Below are positions 21,201 through 28,386 of a stretch of 64,000 nucleotides of DNA, one piece after another. A model generated the notes under the pieces. The model was not told the origin of the DNA. It searched no databases and saw only the letters and a list, made by a program, of their open reading frames with translations. Each line of letters begins with the position of its first letter. Position 1 is the stretch's first letter. The stretch is from Paraescarpia echinospica (taxonomy: Eukaryota; Annelida; Polychaeta; Sabellida; Siboglinidae), in assembly GCA_020002185.1 (NCBI GenBank), contig CM034535.1, positions 66,664,484-66,728,483 of the forward strand, in the 5' to 3' direction. Made by a program: the position numbers and the translations under genes.

Positions 21201-21794
21201 AATTCGAATGGACTCGATATCGAAGTATAGGTATCGAAATATCGAAGGTATCGAACTGTGGCCGTTCGATATCAAAAATATTGAAGTATCGCGATACCAC
21301 GAAGTATCGATATCGAACTTTCACAAGTATCACGATACTTCGATATATCGAACCAGCACTACTACCTAGCTAATATATCTGGCACACCCACACCCATTTT
21401 TAACATATTTTACAGTGATTAAAACATGACCCAGAGTAACAACACTACAACAAGGCAAACACTTTGTAATGCCACACTGGTTGAAAACACGTCTAAAAGT
21501 ATTTTAGCAAAGAAATATACAGCAGGTTTTTTTAAGATGGAATCTGTTGGTGCTCATGGAATCACGGGTTTTGTCAACTGATTTTACCAGGTATCTTTAC
21601 CAACATTTGACGTTTCACAAAAATGGTCCTTATAGTAAGCCTTACCAGCATCATCTGTCTGTAACTTTTCAACAAGTTCTGCCTTAGTTCCACTTGTGTC
21701 AAGTCCTCGGATACTCAGCTCATCTCTGAGTTCGTCTTCCGTCAACTCATTCCAGTCCATGCCCATGTCAGACATTGTTGCATCAACTTTCAAA
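144..21794 (-). CDS. Gene A: SAP-domain, acidic, RRM-containing nuclear protein (spliced, multi-exon)
   Basis: Whole-gene span; exons are listed separately. In transcript order the coding exons are 21775-21646, 14553-14437, 10503-10339, 8226-8146, 7919-7854, 1885-1726, 1335-1223, 725-548 and perhaps 273-144. The first eight all join in frame through GT-AG introns of phase 1, except phase 2 after 1726 and after 548. Domain order is SAP motif, three acidic exons, a short basic stretch, a degenerate RRM and a canonical RRM. SAP motifs bind AT-rich scaffold DNA and RRMs bind RNA, so a nuclear chromatin- or matrix-associated RNA-binding role is inferred from family knowledge. The gene is the inverted paralogue of gene B at 42787-61766, with equivalent intron positions. 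The first part of the degenerate RRM present in gene B was not found, so a small exon may be missing from this model or lost in the satellite-bearing intron. Confidence 0.75.
548..725 (-). CDS. Gene A exon: second RRM, first half
   Basis: 178 nt, entering in phase 1 (acceptor CTCCAG) and leaving in phase 2 (donor GTAAAT). It contains the RRM RNP2 strand G-T-L-L-V-S-G-L-P, helix 1 V-T-E-D-E-L-K-A-I-F-T-E-A and the strand G-V-F-I-A-R-D-D-A-R-K-P-K-G. Gene B has L-Y-I-S-N-L-P and G-V-F-I-A-R-G-E-D-R-K-P-K-G with the intron at the identical place, which makes orthologous exon structure certain. Confidence 0.85.
727..1222. other. Gene A intron, no feature recognised
   Basis: About 0.5 kb between the two RRM regions of gene A. 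Gene B has two further linker exons at the equivalent place (56872-56934 and 57127-57336); no matching acidic exon with proper splice sites was seen here. Confidence 0.5.
1223..1335 (-). CDS. Gene A exon: first RRM, part 2
   Basis: 113 nt, entering in phase 2 and leaving in phase 1; acceptor GTGCAG, donor GTTTGT. It encodes Y-V-E-F-H-F-E-R-Y-S-D-A-V-D-S-I-D-K-L-K-D-V-K-E-G-I-N-V, an RRM third strand and second helix. The matching exon of gene B (55717-55829) has the same length and starts Y-M-E-F-H-F-E-T-L-D-E-A. Confidence 0.85.
1726..1885 (-). CDS. Gene A exon: first (degenerate) RRM, part 1
   Basis: 160 nt, acceptor TTTCAG, donor GTGAGT, entering in phase 1 and leaving in phase 2. The peptide D-Y-R-F-K-S-V-C-M-F-P then T-D-L-T-N-P-T-V-K-E-H-F-A-K-C and G-T-K-F-Y-N-I-T-D-T-D-G-N aligns without gaps to gene B (I-D-H-R-H-K-T-V-C-I-F-P and G-T-T-F-Y-N-G-K-D-E-D-G-N). 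Gene B has about 24 extra residues at the start of this exon that are absent here. Confidence 0.8.
2211..4996. repeat. 80-bp satellite array, about 35 copies, with 800-bp higher-order duplication
   Basis: The unit CACCGCTGGGATTTAGCATG recurs every 80 bp from 2211 to 4931, with the last unit breaking off near 4996. Units vary mainly at GCGCGC versus GCACGC and GGGTTG versus GGGTTA. Rare variants recur exactly 800 bp apart: GCGCAC at 3111 and 3911, CTGGA at 3251 and 4051, and the CTGTTTC, GATGTA, AAAGTAG triple in the units at 3491 and 4291. A block of about nine to ten units was therefore duplicated as one segment. The array lies in the large intron of gene A between 1886 and 7853. Confidence 0.97.
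5012..5265. repeat. Two tandem copies of a ~125-bp repeat, with an inverted partial copy at 6175-6240
   Basis: The segments near 5012-5125 and 5138-5260 share AAGATAATAATCTTA, CTACAA, TTGTCGCTGGAT and GAGTTATTG in the same order. A reverse-complement version (CATCCAGCGAAAAATTTGTA and following) lies at about 6175-6240, on the other side of the inserted element at 5266-6166. Confidence 0.7.
5266..6166. mobile_element. Non-autonomous TIR element, GGCCCG family (copy 1)
   Basis: It shares ends and interior with the intact element at 50583-51394: a GGCCTCGACATGAA-like left end, a TTAATGTCAGGGCCTG right end, and GGCCCG/GGGCCA motifs clustered near both ends. The shared interior includes the block at 5385-5690. 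The first base is T instead of C, and the flanks CATTG and CAATG are not a direct target duplication, so this copy is old or rearranged. No transposase frame is visible. Confidence 0.75.
6455..6975. repeat. Dispersed repeat, second copy at 25655-25985
   Basis: The segment around TTGACAAATTAGTTGTTTGA and CATATGGCAAAACATTTCCC, and the later segment ending CTCCAATTCGAAGCCTTCAA, recur in the same order at 25660-25980. This copy is longer by an insertion between about 6550 and 6795. No coding capacity or terminal repeats were identified. Confidence 0.7.
7304..7400. repeat. 36-bp tandem repeat, three copies
   Basis: ACTACGACTAGAATCGTATC followed by CCGGATAC is repeated at a 36-bp interval three times, in gene A intron sequence just before a GC-richer stretch. 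Confidence 0.9.
7854..7919 (-). CDS. Gene A short charged exon
   Basis: 66 nt, phase 1 at both ends, acceptor ACTTAG and donor GTAGTG. It encodes D-E-D-A-K-K-K-S-L-P-E-T-Q-L-P-D-K-R-E-L-R-K. This basic segment sits where gene B has its lysine-rich exon, directly before the first RRM. The next coding exon is about 6 kb away, beyond the satellite array. Confidence 0.6.
8146..8226 (-). CDS. Gene A acidic exon
   Basis: 81 nt, phase 1 at both ends, acceptor TTGCAG and donor GTAACA. It encodes D-E-D-E-D-E-E-P-E-E-E-E-K-T-E-E followed by N-G-T-D-E-H-K-D-A-D-E-T. It is low in complexity, so its support comes mainly from splice sites, phase and lack of stops, together with its neighbours. Confidence 0.65.
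8255..8425. repeat. Dispersed ~170-bp repeat near a gene A exon (partner 21955-22130)
   Basis: CAACACCAGTTAGAAAATGT, AATGAAACAAACTAAAAC and the later GTCAGTCC occur in the same order here and at 21955-22130. Here the repeat ends about 30 bp before the exon boundary at 8226, on its intron side. The partner lies about 160 bp upstream of the SAP exon. Confidence 0.75.
8443..9639. mobile_element. TTAA-target DNA element (copy 1)
   Basis: The left end, ACAGGTGGCCACTGGGCCGAA, and about 150 bp of following sequence match the element starting at 47879. The right end is CACCTGTAGGG followed by TTAA, the exact inverse of TTAA-CCCTACAGGTG at 47875. TTAA targets with CCC ends are typical of piggyBac and Kolobok superfamilies. 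The left TTAA has been lost here and no transposase is visible. Confidence 0.5.
10339..10503 (-). CDS. Gene A acidic exon
   Basis: 165 nt, phase 1 at both ends, donor GTGAGC. It encodes D-C-A-M-E-E-E-V-N-E-Q-G and then a run of glutamate, glycine and aspartate ending in G-E-F-I-E-P-A-E. Two overlapping acceptors, CAG and GAG four bases apart, precede it. Only the second (after 10504) restores the frame from the preceding phase-1 intron, so it is the one chosen. Confidence 0.7.
11758..11786. other. Perfect 13-bp-stem palindrome
   Basis: TGCCGGGCAGAAA is followed by CAA and the exact reverse complement. It lies inside the palindromic-end repeat in an otherwise AT-rich stretch. It could be a cruciform, a transcription stop hairpin or the joined ends of a small element. 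Confidence 0.85.
12207..13740 (+). mobile_element. Solo LTR with 5-bp target duplication
   Basis: The 1534-bp segment begins TGTCACAAA and ends TTTGTGACA (inverted TG...CA ends) and is flanked by direct TCCAC copies at 12202-12206 and 13741-13745. A TATA box (TATATAAG, 12892-12899) follows in a locally GC-richer promoter-like region. No gag or pol frame is present on either side. Length, termini and 5-bp duplication together indicate a solitary LTR left by recombination of an LTR retrotransposon; Gypsy versus BEL cannot be decided without the internal part. Confidence 0.85.
12892..12899 (+). promoter_or_regulatory. TATA box inside the solo LTR
   Basis: TATATAAG sits 685 bp into the LTR and is followed by GC-richer sequence, as expected for an LTR promoter with the start site about 25-30 bp downstream. 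It points antisense to gene A. Confidence 0.55.
14437..14553 (-). CDS. Gene A acidic exon
   Basis: 117 nt, phase 1 at both ends, acceptor TTGCAG and donor GTAAAG. It encodes a glutamate-rich stretch beginning E-N-P-A-Q-Q-E-G-E-S and containing G-E-V-E-G-E-H-N-E-F-E-D-A-E-E-E. A second possible donor (GTGAGA) nine bases downstream would break the phase and is disfavoured. The exon corresponds in position and character, though not in detail, to the acidic second exon of gene B. Confidence 0.7.
17085..17280 (+). repeat. Short SINE-like repeat (copy 1)
   Basis: TTCTTATATAGCGCAG, AAAGCGCTTAACACTTTACT and CCCTGGCAGA, then an inverted CTTCTC/GAGAAG segment, match the reverse complement of 25395-25500 and 27510-27603. 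It lies inside the hAT element 16312-17758 and is therefore the youngest of the four nested insertions. Confidence 0.7.
17293..17421 (+). pseudogene. hAT transposase C-terminal (dimerisation) remnant
   Basis: The frame reads M-P-A-S-S-A-P-V-E-R-V-F-S-I-A-E then L-K-D-S-T-C-E-Q-L-M-F-I-R-C-N-G-K-stop. P-A-S-S-A-P-V-E-R-V-F-S is the hallmark of the hAT C-terminal dimerisation region. The rest of the transposase is missing; a short SINE-like repeat lies immediately upstream. Confidence 0.85.
17759..19028 (-). pseudogene. LINE ORF2, reverse transcriptase part
   Basis: It continues in frame after the stop at 19029. It contains the linker, L-L-K-K-P-N-L-D then N-Y-R-P-I-S-N-L, the motif A segment L-D-M-S-A-A-F-D-T-V-D-H, and L-K-W-L-E-S-Y-L-S-N-R-T. 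A frameshift near 17880 separates E-S-G-I-P-L-G from L-G-P-I-L-F-S-I-Y. The frame then meets the inserted hAT element exactly at the H-L-Y of the H-L-Y-A-D-D catalytic block; A-D-D-A-Q-L-Y-V-D resumes at 16303 on the other side. Confidence 0.9.
19029..20030 (-). pseudogene. LINE ORF2, endonuclease part
   Basis: This is an apurinic-type endonuclease-exonuclease-phosphatase domain: L-N-A-R-S-I-R-N-K near residue 109, I-V-G-D-F-N-I-H, and the C-terminal D-H-H-T-V. The usual catalytic T-E-T-W-L reads T-K-T-W-L, so the metal-binding glutamate is replaced by lysine. The stop at 19029-19031 is a TGA in the same frame as the downstream reverse transcriptase, so one substitution (possibly CGA to TGA) split the reading frame. 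Confidence 0.9.
21646..21794 (-). CDS. Gene A exon with start codon: SAP domain
   Basis: Coding part is 21775-21646; 21794-21776 is 5' UTR after a TTGTAG acceptor, so a non-coding exon lies further upstream. The product starts MSDMGMDWNELTEDELRDEL and continues with a helix-turn-helix SAP pattern: two amphipathic helices, the conserved R-G-L-D-T-S-G-T-K turn, then A-E-L-V-E-K-L. The exon ends at a GTAAGG donor in phase 1, as does the SAP exon of gene B. Residues are about 50 percent identical by eye to gene B over the SAP core (L-x-x-E-L-x-x-R-x-L-D-x-x-G-x-K-A-x-L-V). Confidence 0.85.
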
Positions 21795-21954
21795 CTACAA
21801 AATAGATTCACTTACATTTTATGATTAGTTGATTATATTAGAATAATGGTCTGCTCAGATGATTACTACACAGAGCAGCATAGTACATCTTTTAAAAACA
21901 TATATTCACTGTATTAGTGACATCATGCTTTTTTAACTGGTGACCAATATATTT

Positions 21955-22130
21955 GAAAAGACAAGAGTCATTGTTTGGATAAACGTAACTACACATTCTT
22001 TTCAACACCAGTTAGAAAATGTGATAAAATAAACAGCAATTTCCAATGAAACAAACTAAAACATATTCTACTAGAATTAAAACTTGATTTTATTACCATT
22101 TATTTTTTAAGAGTCAGTCCCCAAATGTTA
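21955..22130. repeat. Dispersed ~170-bp repeat upstream of gene A
   Basis: Same sequence and orientation as 8255-8425 (CAACACCAGTTAGAAAATGT, AATGAAACAAACTAAAAC). It ends about 160 bp upstream of the SAP exon acceptor, so it lies in the first intron of gene A. Confidence 0.75.
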
Positions 22131-23298
22131 CTGACTCGGACTTTTATGCTGAAACACATTAAAAAAATATGTTAATAACAGTGCAATACTTCATGTTTCA
22201 GGAGAGGATGCACCTTTCACCAATTCTACAAATGTTATACCCCTAATTTTACATGGATCATTTCTTGTCAAATCAACCAATTTTCAGCACTATTTTAGAA
22301 GTTGGCGTCTTCTCAGAAAGTATGTAAGTTACGTATATGACATTTGCTGAACATGTAGCAATATTGGTATATTACCCCCGGTATGCAAAATTCAAGTATG
22401 ATCGGGAGAATGATAATGGGTATACTGTGTACAAAGAAATGGGATAAACAAATATTTAAATTTTTTAAAGCAATTTCAGCAGCCTGTATTGCACTGTTGT
22501 CAGACGCTCTGTTGTGAGGAGCGCAATCGAGCTGATGTTCCTTTGTGCTCCTTATGTCTGTCTTAGGAGCGCGACTGACCACTTTGCAAAAAAATACTAT
22601 AATAAATATTTTTTTCTTTCATCCACATAAGTCCGATAACATTGACTTCTGTATCATTCTGGTAGTGTCGCAAGCATTGCTAGATTTACGACTCATATAA
22701 GAACATCACCATGAAACACTCACTGCTGTATGACAAGTTTGACAACAAATTACACACAATTGCATGGTGGTGACAATATGTAGGTGGCATATTGTGGTGC
22801 CACCTTGAGTTACACGGACATTATGAAATATTTTCAACAGTGGCTTAGGGGTGGAACGAAAAGAACTGAACCTCGGCGCTGTCAGTGAGACAGAGGATGA
22901 TTCCGACAGTGATTCGGTTAATGAGTCTAGTAGCTCTGATTGTGAAGATGATGCAACACGGCACGCTGGATGATCATGACGAATGAATGTGTGGCTCTGG
23001 CAATTATGATCACACAGATCACTTTCACTTATACTTTCTTCTTGGGTTTTATTATGTACAGCAACAATTGAGTTTTAATACTAGTTCTTGATAATAGTTC
23101 TTGGACATGCTAGAAATCTAGACATTCATGTAACATGGTGACCAAACGATAACCGCGTTTGGGAGACATGTGGAACTCGGGAGAAAAAAACAAAGAAAAT
23201 GGTAGCTGAACTAAGATGTATTTTGCGCTCAATTTTACTAATAAAGGATGTACCCACATTAAATCAGAATGCTGATGTAGCTGATGTTGAATTTCTGG
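22131..23298. other. First intron or upstream region of gene A, mostly featureless
   Basis: No exon with convincing splice sites was found. At 22843-22975 the plus strand has an open stretch reading G-A-V-S-E-T-E-D-D-S-D-S-D-S-V-N-E-S-S-S then D-C-E-D-D-A-T-R-H-A-G-stop after a TTTTCAACAG acceptor-like site. It could be a serine/aspartate-rich exon or transposase N-terminus, but there is no donor and no partner. Confidence 0.3.
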
Positions 23299-23594
23299 TT
23301 TATGACGGTGGTGGGAGTAAAAACCGTGTAGGCTGATGGCACTATATCACTAGTTGGCACATGTGTTGGACCGTTTTGAAGCCCAAATAAAAACCGGGCA
23401 TCCTATTCACTAGTCAGCACTTGTATTGAATAAGGACCCTTTTGAATCCCAAATAGCAACCCGGTATGCGCTAGTCTGTGCCGCTGCAGCCGTGCGTTAC
23501 CCCACAGCACGCGTAAAATGAGCGATACACGAGCATATGTTGATACAAATCAAATGGGTGCAAGATGCAATATTCTTACAGGTAAATATGCCTA

Positions 23595-24830
23595 CTATTG
23601 CATTCCAAATAAGCGTATATGTACGGCTATTTATTTGGACAATAAATGCCAGCCTATACGGCCTTATTCGGGTCTGTACGCTTATTTAATGTTGGCAGTT
23701 CCACCCTATGTTATTTATTTGGGTCAACATTATTTACTGTTGTTGGTTCCACCTTATACGTTTTTTAGTAGGCACTACATGTATTTATTTGCATCACTGA
23801 TACAATGTTCTGAGAAATATGTATATATATAAATTATTCTTGCCGGTGAATTGAGGAAGCCGAATGCGCAGTGCTCTTCGTTCTTACGGCGATGCTGTTT
23901 ACACCGGTCACCACGCCAACCATGGCAGATAGCAATCTTTTCACTAACAAATTAAAAAACTACATGTATGCACAAAGGGAGTACTTAGAGAACCTGTGTG
24001 TAAAATATAAAGGTTTGGTATGTTTTATTGGGATCATGTTGTGGTCAGGACGTTAGTATTATGGCTATTAAATTGCGAATCTCGCAGTCTAGGTCTGGGC
24101 GATAAAGCATGATTAACATAATTTCGCGGGCAAATTTGTGACGCGACGTCACCAGACAACCCTTACAGCAGTAGTGACCTCGATGCTACGTGGCAGAGCT
24201 ACGTGGTAAACAAGCCATAGTGGATCACTCCATTTATGTATTTAGGGGTGGCAGCTTGGCAGAATGAACTACATTATGTTAAAGAGTATCACGCAGAATT
24301 TTGCATTATTTCTATTAATGTAATACTAACAATTATAGCCATTTCATTTGCAGTTTTCAACAGATATCAGTTAGTGTTAAACTTCTAATCACGGAGACAA
24401 ACTAAATGGAGCGTTATGTCTGGAGTTTTGTTTCAACGTTTGATTTAATATACAGTATTATTATTTGTTTGATTTAGGCAACTCCTGTTTGCATATAATT
24501 ATGTTGTTGCATTGTCAAAGACACCAATTAAAATTATAAATACACACATTGCAACTTATTCCACATTATTACTGGCTTACACTATTCCAAGGTGTATTTT
24601 TATTATAATTCCAAGAAATTTCCGCCCTATACTCTTATTATGCCCTCTACTCTTATTCGAGAAATGTCCACCGGGACTCTATACTATTATTCCGCCCTAT
24701 ACTCTTATTATAACTTCAAGAAATGACTGTCCTATACTATGTTATTCCGACCTATATTCTTATTAAAATGTCTAGGCATGTCCACCATATACTGTTATTC
24801 TGACCTGTACACTTGTTTGGAATGCAATAG
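23595..24830. mobile_element. TA-target TIR element, nested
   Basis: Inverted ends CTATTGCATTCCAAA and TTTGGAATGCAATAG are each flanked by TA. The related sequence at 26925-26940 reads ATGCC-TA-GGATAATG without the element, which proves insertion with a TA duplication, as in Tc1/mariner-type transposition. Subterminal regions repeat CCTATACTCTTATT-like words. No transposase is visible; the open frame at 23518-23832 is repeat sequence. Confidence 0.88.
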
Positions 24831-25394
24831 TAGGATAATGTCTCTATCTATCTCACTAAGGTATCAAAGTTAGGCAAAACTCAAGTTATAACGGCGAAAT
24901 TGAGGTGGGTCCAGATTCGACACAAGTGCCCACAAGTCTATTCAACCAATGTTCCATGTCGTTTTTTTTTAGCAAAATAAGGAATGTGATTTGTAAGACA
25001 TCTGTGTGCTAAATATAATACATATTCCGACAAAGTTGTGCAAACAAACTTTTAGATAATTTGATTTGAGTGAAGTACTTACGAATATAAACCATTGAAG
25101 TTCATATCTCATAAAAGACGCCTATTGCCATATACTAACGGGTTATCAATAACTTGGGCTAGATAATGTTATGTTCGCACAGAAATTGGATATATACTAA
25201 ACAAATTATACTGTTTTATAAAAAGGACACAATTTGAGAAACGTTCTTGCGATTAATAGAAACATACTTTTGTAGCATTCCAGAAATGACTGTTTAATTA
25301 ATTGCATAGCATGCTAGCAAGAAATAAAATGTAATCTTTGGAACATAAAGCACCAATTTATCATATTATAATAATTTAAAGATGACGAAGAAAG

Positions 25395-25500
25395 AGTCTT
25401 CAGATGATACCACTGGATGCTTCCCAGAGAAGCCGAAATGGTGTTCGATTGAACAGGTCTGCCAGGGAGTAAAGTGTAAAGCGCTTTGAGCAGTCCATGT
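25395..25500 (-). repeat. Short SINE-like repeat (copy 2)
   Basis: Reverse-complement relative of 17085-17280: CCAGAGAAGC, GAACAGGTCTGCCAGGGAGT, AAAGCGCTTTGAGCAGTCC. It belongs to the internal sequence of the truncated hAT copy. Confidence 0.65.
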
Positions 25501-25589
25501 CTTGTTATTTTATATCTTCCCCTCTATACATAAGAGTAAAGGTTAAAACATACCTCAGAATGCACCATTTTAAGCTAGTTTTTTTAAAT

Positions 25590-26258
25590 GGGCCAAGAGG
25601 CCCTGAAGTCCTTTGGACTATATTGTGAGTTTGTAATTATTGTGATATATGTGATGTATCATTAGAAAGTAGATAAAATAAGCTGAAGTTATATTGACAA
25701 ATTAGTTGTTTGATAACATTTACTGTATGTGGCATATGGCAAAAACATTTCCCAACAAATTCAAATTTGTGTTGCATTTTGTCACTTTACTTTTCACCAG
25801 ACATTTTCTAAACTAAAGTAACGAATTTGGTAAAAACTGTTTGGACGTAAATTTATTTGTGAAGCAGTTATTGTCGTTGAAAGTACCATTAAGTTTGTTG
25901 CTGCCTAAAATGCGTCATGGCGCGAAAATAGGTGCCATTGTTAGTTCACTCCAATTCAAAGCCTTCAAAGTACATGCTCCCTGGAGATTTTTAGTCCTTT
26001 GGGCTGAAGGTCCAACAGACTTATGCCATCACTCTGTGTTTGCCATGCGCCATTACCTGCCATATCTCAGAAACCATTCAGCAATGCTTTTCTCTAATTT
26101 TACAGATATATCTTAGGGTACTGCCACTATGCACGAGAGATCTGTATTTAATTGAATCATTTTAAGGGCACTTCAGAGCTCCAAAATTTTCACATTTTGC
26201 CTATTTTCTCAAAAACTGTAGTAACCGTTTCTCTAATTTGGTATTGACATTCCATGTG
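25590..26258. repeat. Fragments of the palindromic-end repeat and of the 6455-6975 repeat
   Basis: It starts with the GGGCCAAGAGGCCC end (25590) and AAGTCCTTTGGAC. The 25655-25985 part matches 6455-6975. A second end, AGTCCTTTGGGCTGAAGGTC, begins at 25993, followed by the typical interior. The hAT element 26259-27995 is inserted here at CATGTG. Confidence 0.65.
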
Positions 26259-27995
26259 CAGTGTTTCCCCTGGTATATGACAAGCGAGGTGGGCTGCCTC
26301 GCCGTTTTTCTGTTCTGCCTCGCCCAAAAATTTGCCAAAATTGCCGCCTCAGCTATTTCGAACGCCCATTTTTTCCGTTCTTTTGCGATATATTCAGCGT
26401 CGGCGAGCGGCGCGAAATGACACCACAAAGTCACTTATATTCTTACAAAATCGCGGATTTGTAGCAACATCGTTTATTCGTCTTAACGATAACGTCGCTC
26501 AGAGCGGTTAGGATTTAACTCCATTGGACAACGTGAAAGATACCGTTTGTCAGTTGGCCAGTCACGGATTATTCCTGCGGTATCATGTATAATGGCGCCC
26601 AAACAGTAATTTGCGTTTTGATTTATGACGGTGGTGGGAGTGAAAACCGTGCAGGCTGATGGCACTACATCACTAGTCAGCGCTTGTGTCGAATCCGGAC
26701 TCTTTTGAAGCCCAAATAAAAACCGTGCATCCTATTCACTAGTCGGCACTTGCATCGAATCCGGACCCTGTTGAAGTTCAAACAGCGACCCGGTTTGCGC
26801 TAGTCTGTTACCACACAGCGCGCGTAAAATGAGAGCTATTATGCTATAGCAGCATATGTTTATACAAACCGGGGCGCTATTTATGCCTCATATGGGCGTA
26901 AGATGCAATATTCTTAAAGGTAAATATGCCTAGGATAATGTTGAATGATGGAACTATCTCACTGAGGTATCAAAGTTAAGCAAAACTCAAGTTATAACGG
27001 CAAAATCAATTCAAGGTGGTTCTGGATTCGACGCAAATGCCCACAGGCACAGTGACAAGTCTATTCAACTAATATTCTATACCGTTTTTTTAAGCAAAAT
27101 AAGGAATGCGATTCATAAGATATCTTTGTGCTAAATATATAATAAATATTCCGACAAAGTTGTGTAAATAAACGTTTGGGAAAGTTGATTTGAGTGAAGT
27201 ATTTACTTATAAACCACCTAAGACGTTCACATCTCATAAAAGATGCCTACTGCCCAAAACCGTGTATACTAATGGGTTATCAATAACTTGGGTTAGACAA
27301 TGATGTTTGCACAGAAATTGGATATACTAAACAACTTATCCTGTTTTATAAAAAGGACACAATTTGAGAAACATTCTTGCGATTAATAGAAACATACTTT
27401 TGTGGCATTCCAGAAATGAATGTTTAATTAATTGCATAGCATGCTAGCAGCAAATAAAATATAATCTTTGGAACATAAACCTCCAATTTACCATAATATT
27501 ATGATATTACCAGAGAAATCGAGATGGTGTTCGGCTGAACAGATCTGCCAGGGAGTAAAGCGTAAAGCGCTATCAGCAGTCCTGCGCTTTATAAGAACTT
27601 ACCTTTTATTTTTTTATTGACTCTGTCAGCGTGGTAACAAGGCCAAGGGTTAGTGCAAAAAAAACAACCACAGCCAAGTACCAGTGGTCAAGAGAAACCA
27701 CACTTCTACTGAGTACAAGTGGTAAAATCACTCACCTCAACACGATGAAACAATCATGATTACTGACTTTTATTAATCATGATTACTACATTTACAAGTA
27801 GTGTCTTGTTGTTTTATATCTTCCCCTCTATATTCAAGGTTAAAACATACCTCAGAATGCACAATTTTAAAGCTAGTTTTTACAAAATCTCCGGGGGGCA
27901 CGCCCCCGGACCTCCCTACCAACGCTTCGCATCTGCGGCGCTCACGGACCCCATCCCTGCCACCTCACCCATCATTTTACCATGGGGAAACACTG
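26259..27995. mobile_element. hAT-like element with CAGTGTTTCCCC end
   Basis: Inverted ends CAGTGTTTCCCCTGG and CCATGGGGAAACACTG are flanked by direct CATGTG copies (26253-26258, 27996-28001). The uninserted sequence CATGTGGTAGTGCCAC is seen in other repeat copies such as 48424. CAGTGTTTCCC is a classic hAT terminus. The interior contains a SINE-like repeat (27510-27603) but no transposase. Confidence 0.88.
27510..27603 (-). repeat. Short SINE-like repeat (copy 3)
   Basis: Its reverse complement reads GGTAAGTTCTTATAAAGCGC and then the CTTTACTCCCTGGCAGA block, matching 17095-17220. Its position inside both hAT relatives (25395 and here) shows that it was there before they separated. Confidence 0.7.
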
Positions 27996-28194
27996 CATGT
28001 GGTAGTGCCACCATATACAAGAAAGTTTGTTATATATTTTTACGAATTTTACCTACCAAAATGGTCAAAATGATAATGTGGGACAAGTCCTACTGGCTAT
28101 TTATTAGTATTACCATTTGTTTTACAATTTCAGGATGGCGTTCTTATTTTCAAATTGACTGTTTTTAATCTTATATCTATACTGCAAGAGGATG

Positions 28195-28386
28195 GTGATC
28201 AACGCACTAGTTGAGCAGATGTGTGAAGAGGGGTGGGATTCACAGATTTATGGGGATACTTTGTTGGGAGGGAAGATATGTACATGAGAGATGGCCTCCA
28301 TCTTAGTGGAAAGGGGACAGCAGTTTTCTCAGAGAACTTGCTGCGATCTGTTGACAGTGGGACAGGTTGCATCTATTTAAACTAGA
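28195..28386 (+). pseudogene. CR1 ORF1 tail: SGNH/GDSL-type esterase C-terminus
   Basis: After one frameshift near 28230 the frame reads D-L-W-G-Y-F-V-G-R-E-D-M-Y-M-R-D-G-L-H-L then S-G-K-G-T-A-V-F-S-E-N-L and a stop at 28384-28386. R-D-G-L-H-L-S-x-x-G is the catalytic Asp-His block found at the end of CR1-type ORF1 esterases. Everything before it is missing. Confidence 0.7.

Larger units (their letters stand above)
14872..21361. mobile_element. hAT-type element with 8-bp target duplication, containing nested insertions
   Basis: Terminal inverted repeats TAGTGCTGGTTCGATA and TATCGAACCAGCACTA are flanked by perfect direct copies of CTACCTAG (14864-14871 and 21362-21369). The ends are rich in CGATA motifs. 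The element's own sequence appears to be only about 14872-15560 and 20720-21361, matching the 1.5-kb relative at 40529-42028. The remaining ~5.1 kb is an L2-like LINE with further insertions. No transposase is visible in it. Confidence 0.85.
23299..25588. mobile_element. Truncated copy of the hAT element at 26259-27995, with a nested TA-target element
   Basis: From TTTATGACGGTGGTGGGAG onwards it matches 26622-27890 in order: the CACTAGT blocks, GGATAATGT, CAAAACTCAAGTTATAACGG, the SINE-like segment, and TTTTATATCTTCCCCTCTAT. Both hAT termini (CAGTGTTTCCCC) are missing here. The inserted element 23595-24830 explains most of its extra length. Confidence 0.75.

Noticed and set aside
23518..23832. 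104-residue frame with repeated V-P-P-Y
   Set aside because: It starts in hAT sequence and runs into the subterminal repeats of the TA-target element, so it spans an insertion junction.
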